A program made the translations under genes and the position numbers. The notes beneath the pieces were generated by a model, which saw nothing but the letters and a program-made list of their open reading frames with translations, was not told the DNA's origin and did not search any database. From Rhodamnia argentea (Eukaryota; Streptophyta; Magnoliopsida; Myrtales; Myrtaceae), in NCBI RefSeq assembly GCF_020921035.1, contig NC_063150.1, forward strand, positions 9,300,001 to 9,364,000: a DNA stretch of 64,000 bases, given 5' to 3'. This document shows, piece after piece, positions 22,261 through 34,471 of the stretch (positions within the stretch are counted from its first letter, which is position 1; the number at the start of each line of letters is the position of its first letter).

Positions 22261-22466
22261 GTTTGTTTCGCAAAAAATGAGCGATTGGGAAGCGTCTTCC
22301 AAAAAATGATCGAATATTGCTTACAAAAATGAATGCATGAAAATCTTTTCATCATCTGCACAATTAGTTATTGGTAATGAAAATACTAAACTATTTCAAG
22401 CTATAGATGCTACTGTTTTTAGAAAAATGTTTTTCAAATCATTCATTTTTCAGAAATAAACGGAGC
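22256..22466. repeat. MITE with GCTCCGTTT...TTTCGC ends (F5), copy 1
   Basis: It begins 'gctccgtttgtttcgcaaaa' and ends 'cagaaataaacggagc', an imperfect inverted repeat. It interrupts the conserved UGT upstream block. The interior is AT-rich with 'gcttacaaaaatgaatgcat', also found in the UGT-C intron near 18265-18290. No coding capacity. Confidence 0.55.
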
Positions 22467-23254
22467 CTCAATTTGAGTTTGTTTGACATTAGAATTGTAT
22501 ACATAGACATATCTTCTAATTTCTCGAGCTGTACGAGGAGAAAACTTCGTATACATTTTTGGGGGGGTTCTAGTTTATCTACGTCTATCCCAATGATCTA
22601 ATTAACGAATCATTGTAATTGATGTTTGATCCCACAAAGAAAGAAGATATCTTCGTAAAGTGATTTTTATGATCCGATAAATAATAAAAAATATATGAAT
22701 ATTCCTGCTATTTTATATTTTCTTGAAAAAGGCGCTTGAGTTTTTTTTTTTTTTTTTTTTTTGGTCGGGAAAGGGGCTCGAGTTCACTCCCCGCGTCATT
22801 CGCTCTTAAATTGTAAAAAATCTAGAAGCATTTCGCTTGGTCACTAGTCACCCAACGATGTTGTAATGAAGTAAGGAAGTAAAAATAGAATATATTATAA
22901 AGAATGAATTAGTCGACTGGATATTCGGGAATCAAAAACTCATTAATTGAAAAGGGAATTTGAATTATTTGATTTTTTTTATTAGATCTTAAATCTTAAT
23001 GAACTTCTTTTCATTTTCAGCAATTCATGAAAGAATGAATCGGGGAATCCTATGAATGTAACAGCTACAAGAAAAGACCTTCTGATAGTCAATATAGGAC
23101 CTCACCACCCATCAATGCGTGGCCCCCTATGATCACGTCAGATAATCAGATGAAGAGCACCCTTGTCCTCCGTGAGCGAGCTTATTAAACTTGATGAGCT
23201 TATTAAACTTGATGGAGCAATCTGCAGAAAGCATTGCCGTATGGACCATCATAC

Positions 23255-23294
<40 letters not shown>

Positions 23295-23549
23295 ATTGAC
23301 AGGGGTAAAGGCGAGGAGTGGGAAAAGGAGTGTCCACGAAACAAACTCGAAAAGGGAGGCTCAAAAGTGATGGAAACAGACGAGCTTTACAGGTCACGTG
23401 GTGGGGTTGAGGAGGTGCTTCTTCCATTTTGATTGGCGAAAAATTTGATAGTATATAAAAGAATCAAGGTGTTTGATTCTTGATCTCAAGGTACAATTAT
23501 TGTGATTTTGATTGATATCTCCATATTCTTCTCCTTTGATTGATAAATT
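22467..23549. other. Spacer between UGT-C upstream region and the copia element
   Basis: It holds a T-tract at 22740-22762 and a (GA)n microsatellite at 23259-23293. From about 23410 to 23555 the sequence may be the 3' LTR of the adjacent minus-strand copia element, because it follows a purine-rich tract, but the second LTR was not found. No gene. Confidence 0.4.
23259..23293. repeat. (GA)n microsatellite
   Basis: About 17 GA dinucleotides. The two open frames that overlap it are artefacts of low complexity. Confidence 0.95.
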
Positions 23550-23556
23550 CAATGCA

Positions 23557-23877
23557 TTAACTCTCCCTCAAATTGGGAATGGGAGCATCCCAAATTCCCA
23601 ATTTGCGACATAAGTTTCCAAATGTATTCCTAGAAAGTGGTTTTGTGAAGAGATCAATAATTTGATGCACAGACGGAACATACTTAGTCACAAGTGTTCC
23701 AAGAGCCATTTTTTCTCGCACATCTAATTCGATATGTTTAGTTTTTGCATGAAACACTAGATTAACCGACATATAAAGTGCACTCATATTATCACAAAAT
23801 AGTATTGGTAGACTTGAGAGATGAATATCCAAATATCTTGAAAGGAATGATATCCAAGTAATCTCTGCAGATGTCAA
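23557..23877 (-). pseudogene. Copia RNase H C-terminal segment
   Basis: The frame contains the copia RNase H end: 'TSAEITWISFLSRYLDI', 'FCDNMSALYMSVN', 'HIELDVREK', 'VPSVHQIIDLFTKPL'. Upstream in the same strand an in-frame stop precedes 'SSVEAEYRAIV', so it is part of the decayed polyprotein. Confidence 0.8.
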
Positions 23878-24330
23878 TACTATTGCACGATACTCTGCCT
23901 CTACACTGGATCAAGCAACTATTTGTTGCTTCTTTGGACTCCACAATATACGGTTACTACCTAAAACAGTACAAAATTCAGTAGTCGATCATCGAGTCAA
24001 GGGACAACCTACCCAATCTACATCACAGAAAGCATACAAGTCCAAATTTGACTTGGATAGGATTTGCGTGCCTCAATCTGTTGTGCTGCTGACATAACGT
24101 AAAATACACTACACAGTTTGAAAATGACTCACGGTAGGTTCATGCATGTATGAAATATTTGGTCGTGTAATCGTGAGATATTGAAGAGCTCTGACAATAC
24201 TTCAATATAGCGTAGGATCTGAAAATAATGTTGCATTTGTACTAGAATGAGAGTTTGTGGCCATAGGTGTGGAAATCGGCTTGCAGCCCTCCGTTTGTGC
24301 ACGTTTAAGAATTGATAAAGCATATTATCG

Positions 24331-25407
24331 TTAGCACAAATAAAAACCACTAGAAAATATCCTAACCTTCACACCTAGAAAATAGTGTATCGGCCCCATA
24401 TCCTTCATTGCAAATTCGCTACTCAATATAGAGATGAACCTATCAAGCAATTTTGGATCATCATCTGTAATGATCATGTCATCTACATATAAAAATATAG
24501 CTAGAATGTTGTGATCCGATTTTTGTATAAATAACAAAGGATCCGAAATGCTGCAAAAGAAATCGAATGCCTAAAGAAATAAGCTAGAGCGATCAAACCA
24601 TGCTTTTGGTGTTTGCTTGAGGCCATACAAAGCTCTCTCCAATTTGCAAACATAAGATGGATGATTTTCGTCCTCAAAACCGAGTGGTTGTTCCATATAA
24701 ACAGGCTGCAAAAAAAATCCATGTAAGAATGCATTTTTAACTTCTAATTGTTTGCTAGGCTAACATTTAACAATAGCAATGGTGAGGACCATCCTTATGC
24801 TTCATGGTCAAACAACAGGCGAGACTATCTCAAGGAAATCTACTCCTGCTACTTGAGAATATCCCTTTGCGACCAATCTTTCTTTTAATCTTTCTAATGT
24901 ACCATCGGCCTTTAACTTAGACTTAAAAACCCATCTAAATCCCACAACATTAGTATTTGGAGGACATGGAACAACAGTCCAAGTTTTATTCCGATGCAAG
25001 GCCTCGAGTTCCTCTTTCATTGCCGCTAACCACCCTGGATGCTTTAAAGCAAAGCGTACATTGTTCGGTTCCTTCAGTATACACTCTATCATATGAAAAT
25101 TGGCATATTTTAGACTAGGCTTCACAATTCCAGCACGTGCTTGAGTAACCATTGCATGATTTCGAGTGGGTGAACATACTACTAGGGAGTCATGAAGAAC
25201 ATCCAAAGAGGAATCTTTATTTGTCAAATTGCATGGAGAATCAAGCGGAGCACCGTAAGAGTCGCCAATTTCAACATGACTTTGGCGAACATTTGATTCA
25301 CCTCCATCAATGTTGTCTTCATGAGAATTATCTTGAGTAATAGAATTCAATAAGTCTTGACACCTTTGATATGAGTTAGCATAGAACGCACCTTGTTGTA
25401 AATACAA
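24331..25407 (-). pseudogene. Copia reverse transcriptase, interrupted
   Basis: The N-terminal part (25407-24808) contains 'HPGWLAAMKEELEALHRNKT', 'VGFRWVFKSKLKADGTLER' and 'VAKGYSQVAGVDFLEIVSPV'. The palm segment with the catalytic YVDD motif is in a separate frame (24537-24331). Between them '[19 protein letters not shown]' is readable with frame changes. No functional enzyme is expected. Confidence 0.8.
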
Positions 25408-25887
25408 AGGTGAAAATTCTGAGTCAAACGCTGAAGTATTTTTATTTGGTCAGCTTACAAATTCAAATATCTCCGCTTTATCATTTTGATCCCGAAATAA
25501 TGAGCTGGGTACAAGATAAGGAAATACGGTCTCATTAAAGACAACGTGCCGCAATATATAAATTGGACTTGTCGGAGGATAGAGACATCGATATCCCTTA
25601 TGGCGATCACTATAGCCTAGAAATACGCATGATAATGAGCGAGGATCGAGCTTATTCTTGGTTTAGTCTCTAAGATAAGGAAAGCACCTGCAACCAAAAA
25701 CTCACAAAAAATTATAATCTGACTTTCTGCCAAATAATATTTTATAAGGTGATTTCATGCTTAACACCCTTGTAGGAAAATGATTCAAGAGAAAAATTGT
25801 CGGTTGAAAGCTTTCAACCCAATATTTTTAAGGAATTCTACTTTAATGAAGCATTGTCAAGCCAATTTCACATATGTGCCTATGTTT

Positions 25888-26556
25888 TCACTCGCCAACT
25901 CCATTATATTCTGTAGTATTTGGGCAAGATACTTGATTACCATTCCCATTCTTTTGCAAGTGGATCAAGAAATCAGCTCGATTGAACTCTCCTCCTCCAT
26001 CAGATTGAAAAATTTTAACTCCAACTTGCTTTTTCAAATATTTCTCAAAATTGAGAAAACATGCATAAAAATTAGATTTTAGCCGCAATGGAAACAACCA
26101 ATTATATCGCGTATGATCATCCGCAAAGCAAACATCATACTGAAACCTTTGAAATGAGATTATCGAAGCATTTCCCCGCAAAGGCTTAGTAGTACTAGTT
26201 TTGGAAGGCAAAAAAGGAAGTTTAGATGCTCGCCTCATTTGACAACTACTACATATGGTAGCAGGTTTATTTCAAGTAGTAACAGTAATATATTCTTTAT
26301 TTTGCATATGACGGATTGTCATCGATTGTGGATGTCCTAACCTTTGATGCCAAGTAATTTCATTAGCTTTTCCGAACCGGTTTGAAAATAGTGCTTCTTT
26401 TGGCCCCTTTAAGGTGTATAGATCACCGTCATGGTTTCCAACTATTAGAACCTTTCCCATTTTCCTGTCACTTATCACAAAATCAGTGGCAAAGAACTCA
26501 AAATTTAGAGGATAGTAAGTTGCAAATTGACTCACTAATAATAAATTCTTTTTCAT
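25888..26556 (-). pseudogene. Copia GAG-pre-integrase and integrase core, interrupted
   Basis: The first segment (26556-26272) carries 'ITWHQRLGHPQSMTIRHMQ'. After a stop, CSSCQMRRASKLPF and the integrase core with the first acidic residue region (YDVCFADDHTRYNW) and the second (FQSDGGGEFNRADF) follow, up to the stop at 25888. Confidence 0.75.
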
Positions 26557-27420
26557 ATGAGGAACAAGTAAAATATTTTTTAAGTCAACACTCTCTTAGC
26601 CCAAATTGATCCGAGCATCACCAGTGAATTTCAAGTGAATCACTATTTCCAACCATAATACTATCTTTTCCCATATATCGTCATAGGTTGAAAAGGTTAC
26701 CAATTATATCGCGTATGAATTTCAATTAATGAGTGCTTTATGCAAAACATGCCGTGATGGTGTGTGAATATACGGTGAGAAATAACCGACAATCTTGTCG
26801 GATAGTCAGTGAAACATTTTCCAAAGCAATATGTCCTTGCTTGTTACATATTTGACAGGAAACAATTTTGTTTGTTCTTTCCCAAGCTTCTCAATCTTGC
26901 TTTAATTGAATTGTGGCTTGCGACCCTGCAAATGCATAAAATCAACCCCATAATTTTTTATTCTTTGACTGTTGGGAGAAAACCCCCTTCCATGCGAACA
27001 AAAATTATTGTTGTTGAAATGCTGGAATTGTTTTACCTTTTTGCTACTCTTAAAATTGTTTCTCTGACCAAAGAAAGCAGCCCGGTGTTGCATTACAAGA
27101 GAACTTTTATTTGTCAGCCGACTCTTAAAGCTTTGTAGTTGCGAAATCAAGTTCCTCGCTTAAACGCTAACTGGCAACGACTACGAATCTTTGTTGGAGG
27201 ATTATTGGTTGCGTCCAGTTGTAGAATCAAATGACTCATCGATCGGCCCGCTCGAATGAGCTGCTGATCTCTACTCTTCTGCTGGCAAAAACCGAATATT
27301 TTTCTAGTGGGTCCGTATGTTTGCCTTTTGTTATGTGCTGAAGTAGGAGTTAAATGCGATGTATAACGATGCACCGGTGTGTATCGCCTTACGTTGGCTG
27401 TCTTTTGAAACATTTTCCGC

Positions 27421-27874
27421 CCTTCTGGATGTAGTTGATGAATGATAGGTTGCTTTTTGCATTTTGAACTTTGGCTTGGAGAATGATTTCATTGTGGCAT
27501 GCAGGAATCAACTTCCTTCTGACGTTAGCCTCTTTGGTTCAACCAGTTCCTTGTAGTCAGGTCTTTTGGTAAACTGAGATTGGGGTGATCTCAAAGCGGA
27601 GCGCTATTAAAACAATAACACATGAGTTCATTAAGTTGCACTAATCAGCTAATCCTCTGCTTGGTTGAAGCCAAAACCGCCAAATCAAGAGCGAGATAAG
27701 TGTTCGAGTCTTGAGACCAACAGATTTGATTAGCACGTCCCCAATTATTATGGCCGTGAATCCGACAAATACGGGTTGTTATAACCGTCAGGATGAAAGT
27801 TTGCAAGCTATGGAAAAAACCATTGACGTAGGGCAAGTGGACTGTAATTCGAGTAAAGGACCATTAATTAATCT
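27421..27874. other. Spacer, no gene seen
   Basis: This may include decayed upstream parts of the copia element, but no LTR or primer-binding site is visible. Confidence 0.3.
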
Positions 27875-28613
27875 AGGGAAAATTCCAAATAAGGGCTCGA
27901 AGTCCTCTCATTTTCTCAAATAAGGGTCCTAAATGAATATTGTTTCAAATAAGGACTTGAAATGACATAGTATGTTTCAAATAAGTTCATGAAGTGACCA
28001 CAGAATTTTAAAAAGAGCCGAACCTAAAGGGCATTTTTGTCATTTTCCATTTTGATTTTTTTTAAAATTTTTTCTCTATTTTTTCCTTTTTATATTTATA
28101 AAAAAAAAAAAACTACACAGGCGGGAGGGCTGCCCCTCCCGCCTATGTGCCGCTTGCCCACAGGTGGTAGAGGGTCGGCGGGGGTGGTAAGGGCCGCCGA
28201 CCTCCCCACCGGAGGCGAGGGCCAACAGGCCAACCTTCGCCACCCTCCCGCCTCTATGTTAGGGGAGGGTCGGCAACCCTATTCTAGCGAGGGCCGCAGA
28301 GCCGGCCTTCACCGCCCTCCCGCCTCTATGTGTCTTTTTTTGTTTTTTAATTTTTTTTTTATTTTTAAGGAAACATAAAAAGTCTAATAAAAAAGAAAAA
28401 AAATCAAATAATGAAAAAGACGAAAATGCCCTTGAAATCGGATCCTTTTTTTATATTTCATAATCACTTCAGGCTATTATTTAAAATAGTATTTACTTTA
28501 GACCCTTGTTTGAGAAAATAAGGACACCTTGGGCTCTTATTTAAAACGAAGTTCACTTGAGGCCCTTATTTGAGAAAATAAGAGAACTCCGAATGTTTAT
28601 TTGAAATTTTCCT
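27875..28613. mobile_element. Foldback/TIR element of a second family (F2)
   Basis: The left arm begins 'agggaaaattccaaataagg' and the right arm ends 'tttgaaattttcct', with about 150-bp inverted arms built of repeated 'caaataagg.c.tga' units. The core (28115-28330) is GC-rich with a repeated 'ctcccgcctctatgt' phrase and 'agggccg.cga.cc' words. Flanking octamers attaatct (27867-27874) and attaatca (28614-28621) match at 7 of 8, a likely target-site duplication. The open frame across the core is not supported as a gene. Confidence 0.6.
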
Positions 28614-28773
28614 ATTAATCAATGAACATCAATTGTTCTATTTTATCTTCTTGTTATCTTTACATTTCAATATCCTTTCGCGTCAGTGACCGTGATTGCC
28701 TCCGGTCTTTGTACTTCTAATTTACTCGTCGATCCGTGTTTCTTGTCCAAGAATCCACGAATGACCTTTCACA

Positions 28774-28899
28774 TCATTTGACAGTCACCTGGAAGCCACG
28801 GTCGGCAATGAGGCACTTGCCCATCTCGATGATGGGGACGAGGTGGCCCATGCCGGGGCTCGAGAGGAGCGCTGCATGGAGCTTTTTCGGCTTCTCCAT
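28774..28899 (-). pseudogene. Truncated UGT72 (UGT-D): 5' 41 codons only
   Basis: From the ATG the frame reads MEKPKKLHAALLSSPGMGHL and continues with VPIIEMGKCLIADRGFQVTV before a TGA, where homology to UGT-B ends abruptly. The catalytic His of SPGMGHL is present, but the acceptor domain, catalytic Asp and PSPG box are gone. The region upstream of the ATG (28900-29250) still matches the upstream regions of UGT-B and UGT-C. It is a stub left by a deletion or an incomplete tandem duplication. No glycosyltransferase product is possible. Confidence 0.88.
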
Positions 28900-29250
28900 C
28901 GAATGGATCGAAGGAAAAGAGGTCGAAATCTATGGAAAGAAGTGAAGCTGAGAGAGGGTATGGAAGAAGATATGCTTAGGGTACCCCACTGGTTCGGTGA
29001 AAGGGGTTTTTCAACTAGCGGACTATCCAACTTTGAATAATTTAGGTTCCCGCTCAATAATTGAGCATTCTAGCCTTAAAGGTACGAGCCTAGTCGAGCT
29101 AAAACGACACCTTTGTGCGTGTCAATTCCACTAAACGCCGGAATATTTACTTCGAGTTGAGCTCACCTCCCACCTCATTCGTTCGTAAACTCAAAAGGTT
29201 CCGGCGAGAAAAGAGACAAACCGGCAATGCGGAAGCCTTAGTCAATTAGG
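28900..29250. repeat. Conserved UGT upstream region preserved at the UGT-D stub
   Basis: The proximal part has 'agaggtcgaaatctatggaa', shared with the 5' flanks of UGT-B ('agaggtcgaaatctttggaa') and UGT-C. The distal part has 'ggtacgagcctagtcgagct', 'ggttccggcgagaaaagag' and 'ggcaatgcggaagccttagt', matching the upstream blocks at 14700-14945 and 22170-22260. Confidence 0.65.
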
Positions 29251-30060
29251 TATGCTTTGGTGGTTATGACAGATGGAAGAGTTGACCAGTGATTCTAGGG
29301 TTCCGGGAGGTATGGTGTTCTTATCTGTCTTTCGTCGTTGAACTGATGTACATAGAGATCTGAACCTGAATTGTTGCGATCCTTTTTCTTTTTCTTTTTC
29401 TTTTTCCGATTGTCGACCCAGCGGCAAGTCCTCCGACTGCCATTCCAAGTCATTTTTTAAGCCGTTCAGCACCAAAGATTCTTGCAACACGATTTGGAGC
29501 TTTTGATCAGTGTCCAGACAAACTCATGAACATGGAATTACCTACGTTCTGTGCGCCGTTCACAATGTCTCCAATGTACATAGTACAGTATCGGTCAGAA
29601 CTATTGTCTGCTAATACAAGACGTCATTCAAATTCCATGCAAATTGAGCAGCAAGAATCGAGTCGCTACATCGCCCGCCTTCACCTGCGATCTCTTCCTC
29701 TAAGCTGTACCGTGACAACGATTCTCGCTCGAGCAATTGCGATGATCCAAGAGACGTCGATACAGGATTGTCACTGTGACAGGAACAAGTTTTTCCAGCA
29801 CTTGTCCAAGTGATCTGCCAGCATTTGTAAATGCCAGCAGAACTCTTGCCGGCCAAGGGGGGAAAACGACGATGGAAGCCACGTCAGGAAAAATTGGGGC
29901 TTGTCCAACGATGAATCTTGGTCGACAGAGACTAAAGGTGAGTGATTGGTTTTGTTTCGTGAGGTACATTTGTTATCTTGTGTCCACTGATCGACCAAAT
30001 CAAAGACTGCTTATTTAATTTCGTGTTTTTGACAAAGACTAAAGGCGCGGTAAAATGCGA
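29251..30060. other. Intergenic, no supported gene
   Basis: Several short overlapping frames on both strands (29242-30018) show no domain I recognise. A CTTTTT-type simple tract is at 29388-29406. Confidence 0.4.
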
Positions 30061-30104
30061 TAGTTGGAGGGCAAATTATTTATTTATTTATTTATTTTGC
30101 TTGT

Positions 30105-30800
30105 AGTGTTAACATGGGTAATACCACTGCACTGTTTGCTACGATGGTGAGTTTGTTAATGGTAATGAGTGGGAATACGTTGGTAGAAATGAGTTGTTAT
30201 CGTTGTCAGAGTAGACTATCAAATGAAAATTTGTCAGGGATATAGCGGAACCGCTTGATGCATAATAAGGAAAATTGCATTATAAGGTACCTGATAACAG
30301 TCTTAAGGATCGTTTGAGATATTTGTATGATGATAATAATGTGAGAGATCTTGTTTACCATTATCTCCATGAACATGATGTTTATGTGTGTGTTGAATTT
30401 ACAGTGATAATAATGAGGAAACAATATTGGAAGCTGGTATTTAAACTCAAGTTTGGTGACAGATATGTTCTAGAAGAAGATCTGAGAACAGAGGAGACTG
30501 AGTCTTCGCATTACAGCTCGTGTTTTAGAGATATTTGAGCAGCTTGAGAGATGTGGTGGCATAACTGATGGTGGAGACACACTTCCTGAAGAGGGGGATA
30601 GAGTAAAATTTTTTTTTTTTTGGTCCAAGGGGGATAGAGTAAATTAGGGCTCTCGAGAAGTTGTATTGTCCAATGATGATGAAGATGAGGAAACTTTAGT
30701 GTCCACAGCTTGCCCAACTGATGTTGATGATGAGGACATTGCTCGGGCAAGGCAAGAAGTGAAGGCATTGCAGCAAAGGAGGAATGGACCAATTTGACAG
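30105..30800 (+). pseudogene. MULE-type protein relic (PB1-like N-terminal domain)
   Basis: With frame changes the plus strand reads CTVCYDGEFVNGNEWEYVG, then YKVPDNSLKDRLRYLYDDNN, VRDLVYHYLHEHDVYVCVEF, and after about 150 bp VVLSNDDEDEETLVS...DDEDIARARQEVKALQQRR. This resembles the PB1-like N-terminal domain and following acidic linker of plant Mutator-like transposase proteins. No MULE catalytic domain, zinc finger or TIR is present. The longest intact piece is 30275-30538. It is a relic; the family assignment is by eye. Confidence 0.55.
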
Positions 30801-32443
30801 ATGAATTTTTCTTTTTTTCCAGACAAAAAAAAGATGAATATTCGGTCTGATCAGCCCAGATCAAACCGGTTGAATCCGGTCCAGACCAAATGATTTTCCA
30901 ATTTAGGGCCAAGCCTCAAGATTGGGCCGAAGATTTCCCTCTAGGCCTAGAAAGCAAGTGCTCCCTCCCATCAACTCCGTCGATAAAGACTTCTTTGTGG
31001 CTCTCCAACTTGTTCATGCTATGCATAACTCAAGGTGTCATCTCCTTTCAATTCGTCCATCGGTGGCCCTCCTATGAACTTGTCACGATATCATGTACAT
31101 TCATCGTGTGACTTCGATACGAATCGGAGACCACTTAAAAAGGAAAATTTGTAAGCGAAGGGGCCGGCTGCCACAGTCGCGTGCTGATTCCATGCCGGGC
31201 AGCACACGCGCCCGAGATTCACCAATGTCACAGTCGGCATTTCGACGAAAAATCAAGCGAGTTAGATGGGTCAATGGAAAAAGAAACTTGACTATAACTA
31301 GATTTTGACCTTTATCCAATGGGCAATGAACACACGCACAAGCAATTCAAGTTGGTCGATGCTGAGACACATCACGACATTAAACCGGACACGGTCCCAT
31401 ATAACCCCCAAGATCAGGCACATCACATGGGAAGAGACCCACCCGGGACTTTTCTGACCAAAGGGGACAAGAGAAGTTGCAGGACAACTCAGGATGATGG
31501 AGGATACGAGCAAAGAAACCAAACTTTCAGACACACAAAGCAAAGGCCCTACCACATAGGAAAAGAAGATTGGTTCGAAATCGTTTTCGGACTCAGCAGT
31601 GAACTTCCCCTGACCTTTCGAACCTAGTTTTTGTCCCGGTTTCAACCCTCACGCGTGCCTACCAAAAGGGAAAGCTTGGGATCGGGTCGATGTCCCCCAA
31701 GTCGAGCTAGCGACGACCAAAAAAAAGACCAGATAATGAGGGCCTCCCTCCCATGTCCAATCAGCTCAATAATTCCCAGAAAGTTTTTCCGGACGATGTT
31801 GGATTGGTTATGCAGACTAACACGGCAGATGCACGCAAATCTAAAGCTCAGATCACATGAATTCCACATGCCAATCATACAGACAGACAGACAGACAGAC
31901 AGGAGTAGCGACTCTGTTTGCCAATCAATCAAACCTAACAGAAGAAATGCAGAAATGGTTTTGGTTCAACATCAAAGCAAGAGCAAGCTCACGCAGTAGT
32001 TCCTTACTCTCAAGAAGACAATTTCTGGGTTTCAAGCTCTAAGAGATGCATGACAAATAAAGGATAGACTGACTGTAAATAAGCATAGGAAAGAATGTAA
32101 CCTTTCGACCTGAGCTTCTGCATAATCTTGCCATCATTTGAATGATTGTAAATAGATGTCCCTGCGAGGCAGCAGACCGAGCATTTGCTCTCTCACAATT
32201 GAATTGGAAAGGACCTTTCACAGCGAATGCTCCAACTGACCAAAAAAAAAATACTAACTATACATAATTCTTTTAAGGAAAAGGGTTCAGGACACATGAG
32301 ATCAAGCTAGAGTTTCCCCTTCAAAATGGCACTTCGCGAACACAGTTTCAAGAGACATAGTAAGTGGCCGGAATGCCTAGATTCCTCCGAATCGGATGAG
32401 CCACATCATTAAGATTGCTGTTGGGCAAGAGCTTGCGATATGC
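30801..32443. other. Intergenic and presumed 3' UTR of the BZR1-type gene
   Basis: It contains a (GACA)n tract at 31879-31902. Several overlapping plus and minus frames of 70-120 codons (31093-31999) have no recognisable domain. The part near 32050-32443 is likely 3' UTR of the downstream minus-strand gene. Confidence 0.4.
31879..31902. repeat. (GACA)n microsatellite
   Basis: Six tandem CAGA/GACA units. Confidence 0.9.
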
Positions 32444-34172
<1,729 letters not shown>

Positions 34173-34189
34173 TTACTCCCTCCCTCCCT

Positions 34190-34442
34190 TCCACCCTCTC
34201 TCCCTCTCTCTTTCTCTCTGTAAACCCCCCCTCTCTGTTTCTCTCTCTCTAAAACGACCTTTCTCTCCCTACAAAGTCTCTGTGTGTTTTGGGGGGTGGT
34301 GGGTGTTTCTCTCTCTACTGGTGCTGTTCCTCTTTCACGAGGTCGAGGGGTTTCTTTTCTTTATTTATTTGAGAGCTCTCTGCTTTCTTTAATCTTTCAT
34401 GTCGCAGAAGGGTGCTGAGATTCTTCTCTCTCTCTCTCTCTC
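34190..34442 (-). promoter_or_regulatory. GA-rich 5' UTR / promoter-proximal region of the BZR1-type gene
   Basis: The plus strand is dominated by CTCTCT runs (34190-34330 and 34424-34442), so the transcript leader of the minus-strand gene would be GA-rich. GA-rich leaders are common in plant regulatory genes and bind BPC/BBR factors; that role is inference here. Confidence 0.5.
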
Positions 34443-34459
34443 GCCTCCCCTGTTCACAC

Positions 34460-34465
34460 TTTATA
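34460..34465 (-). promoter_or_regulatory. Candidate TATA box of the BZR1-type gene
   Basis: The minus strand reads GTCTATAAAGTGTG about 290 bases upstream of the ATG, just upstream of the GA-rich leader. Confidence 0.45.
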
Positions 34466-34471
34466 GACTTT

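Larger units (their letters stand above)
23550..27420 (-). mobile_element. Degenerate Ty1-copia retrotransposon
   Basis: Reading the minus strand from high to low coordinates gives the copia order. There is a gag remnant (27413-26900) with a zinc-knuckle CQICNKQGHIALE whose last Cys needs a frameshift (about 26860). Then come GAG-pre-integrase (HQRLGHPQS, 26272-26556), integrase (FADDHTRYNW...DGGGEFN, 25888-26238), reverse transcriptase (FRWVFKSKLKADGTLER at 24808-25407; FLYVDDMII at 24331-24537) and RNase H (SVEAEYRAI; then KTKHIELDVREK at 23557-23877). Many stops and frameshifts separate the segments, so it cannot make a polyprotein. A purine-rich tract follows the stop (GAGGGAGAGT, complement near 23560). 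No intact LTR pair or primer-binding site was found. Confidence 0.88.

Noticed and set aside
23410..23555. 3' LTR of the copia element
   Set aside because: It lies in the right place after a purine-rich tract, but no second copy near 27.4 kb and no clear CA end were found.
31298..31999. Overlapping frames of 96-122 codons on both strands
   Set aside because: No domain or splice logic; they include the (GACA)n tract.
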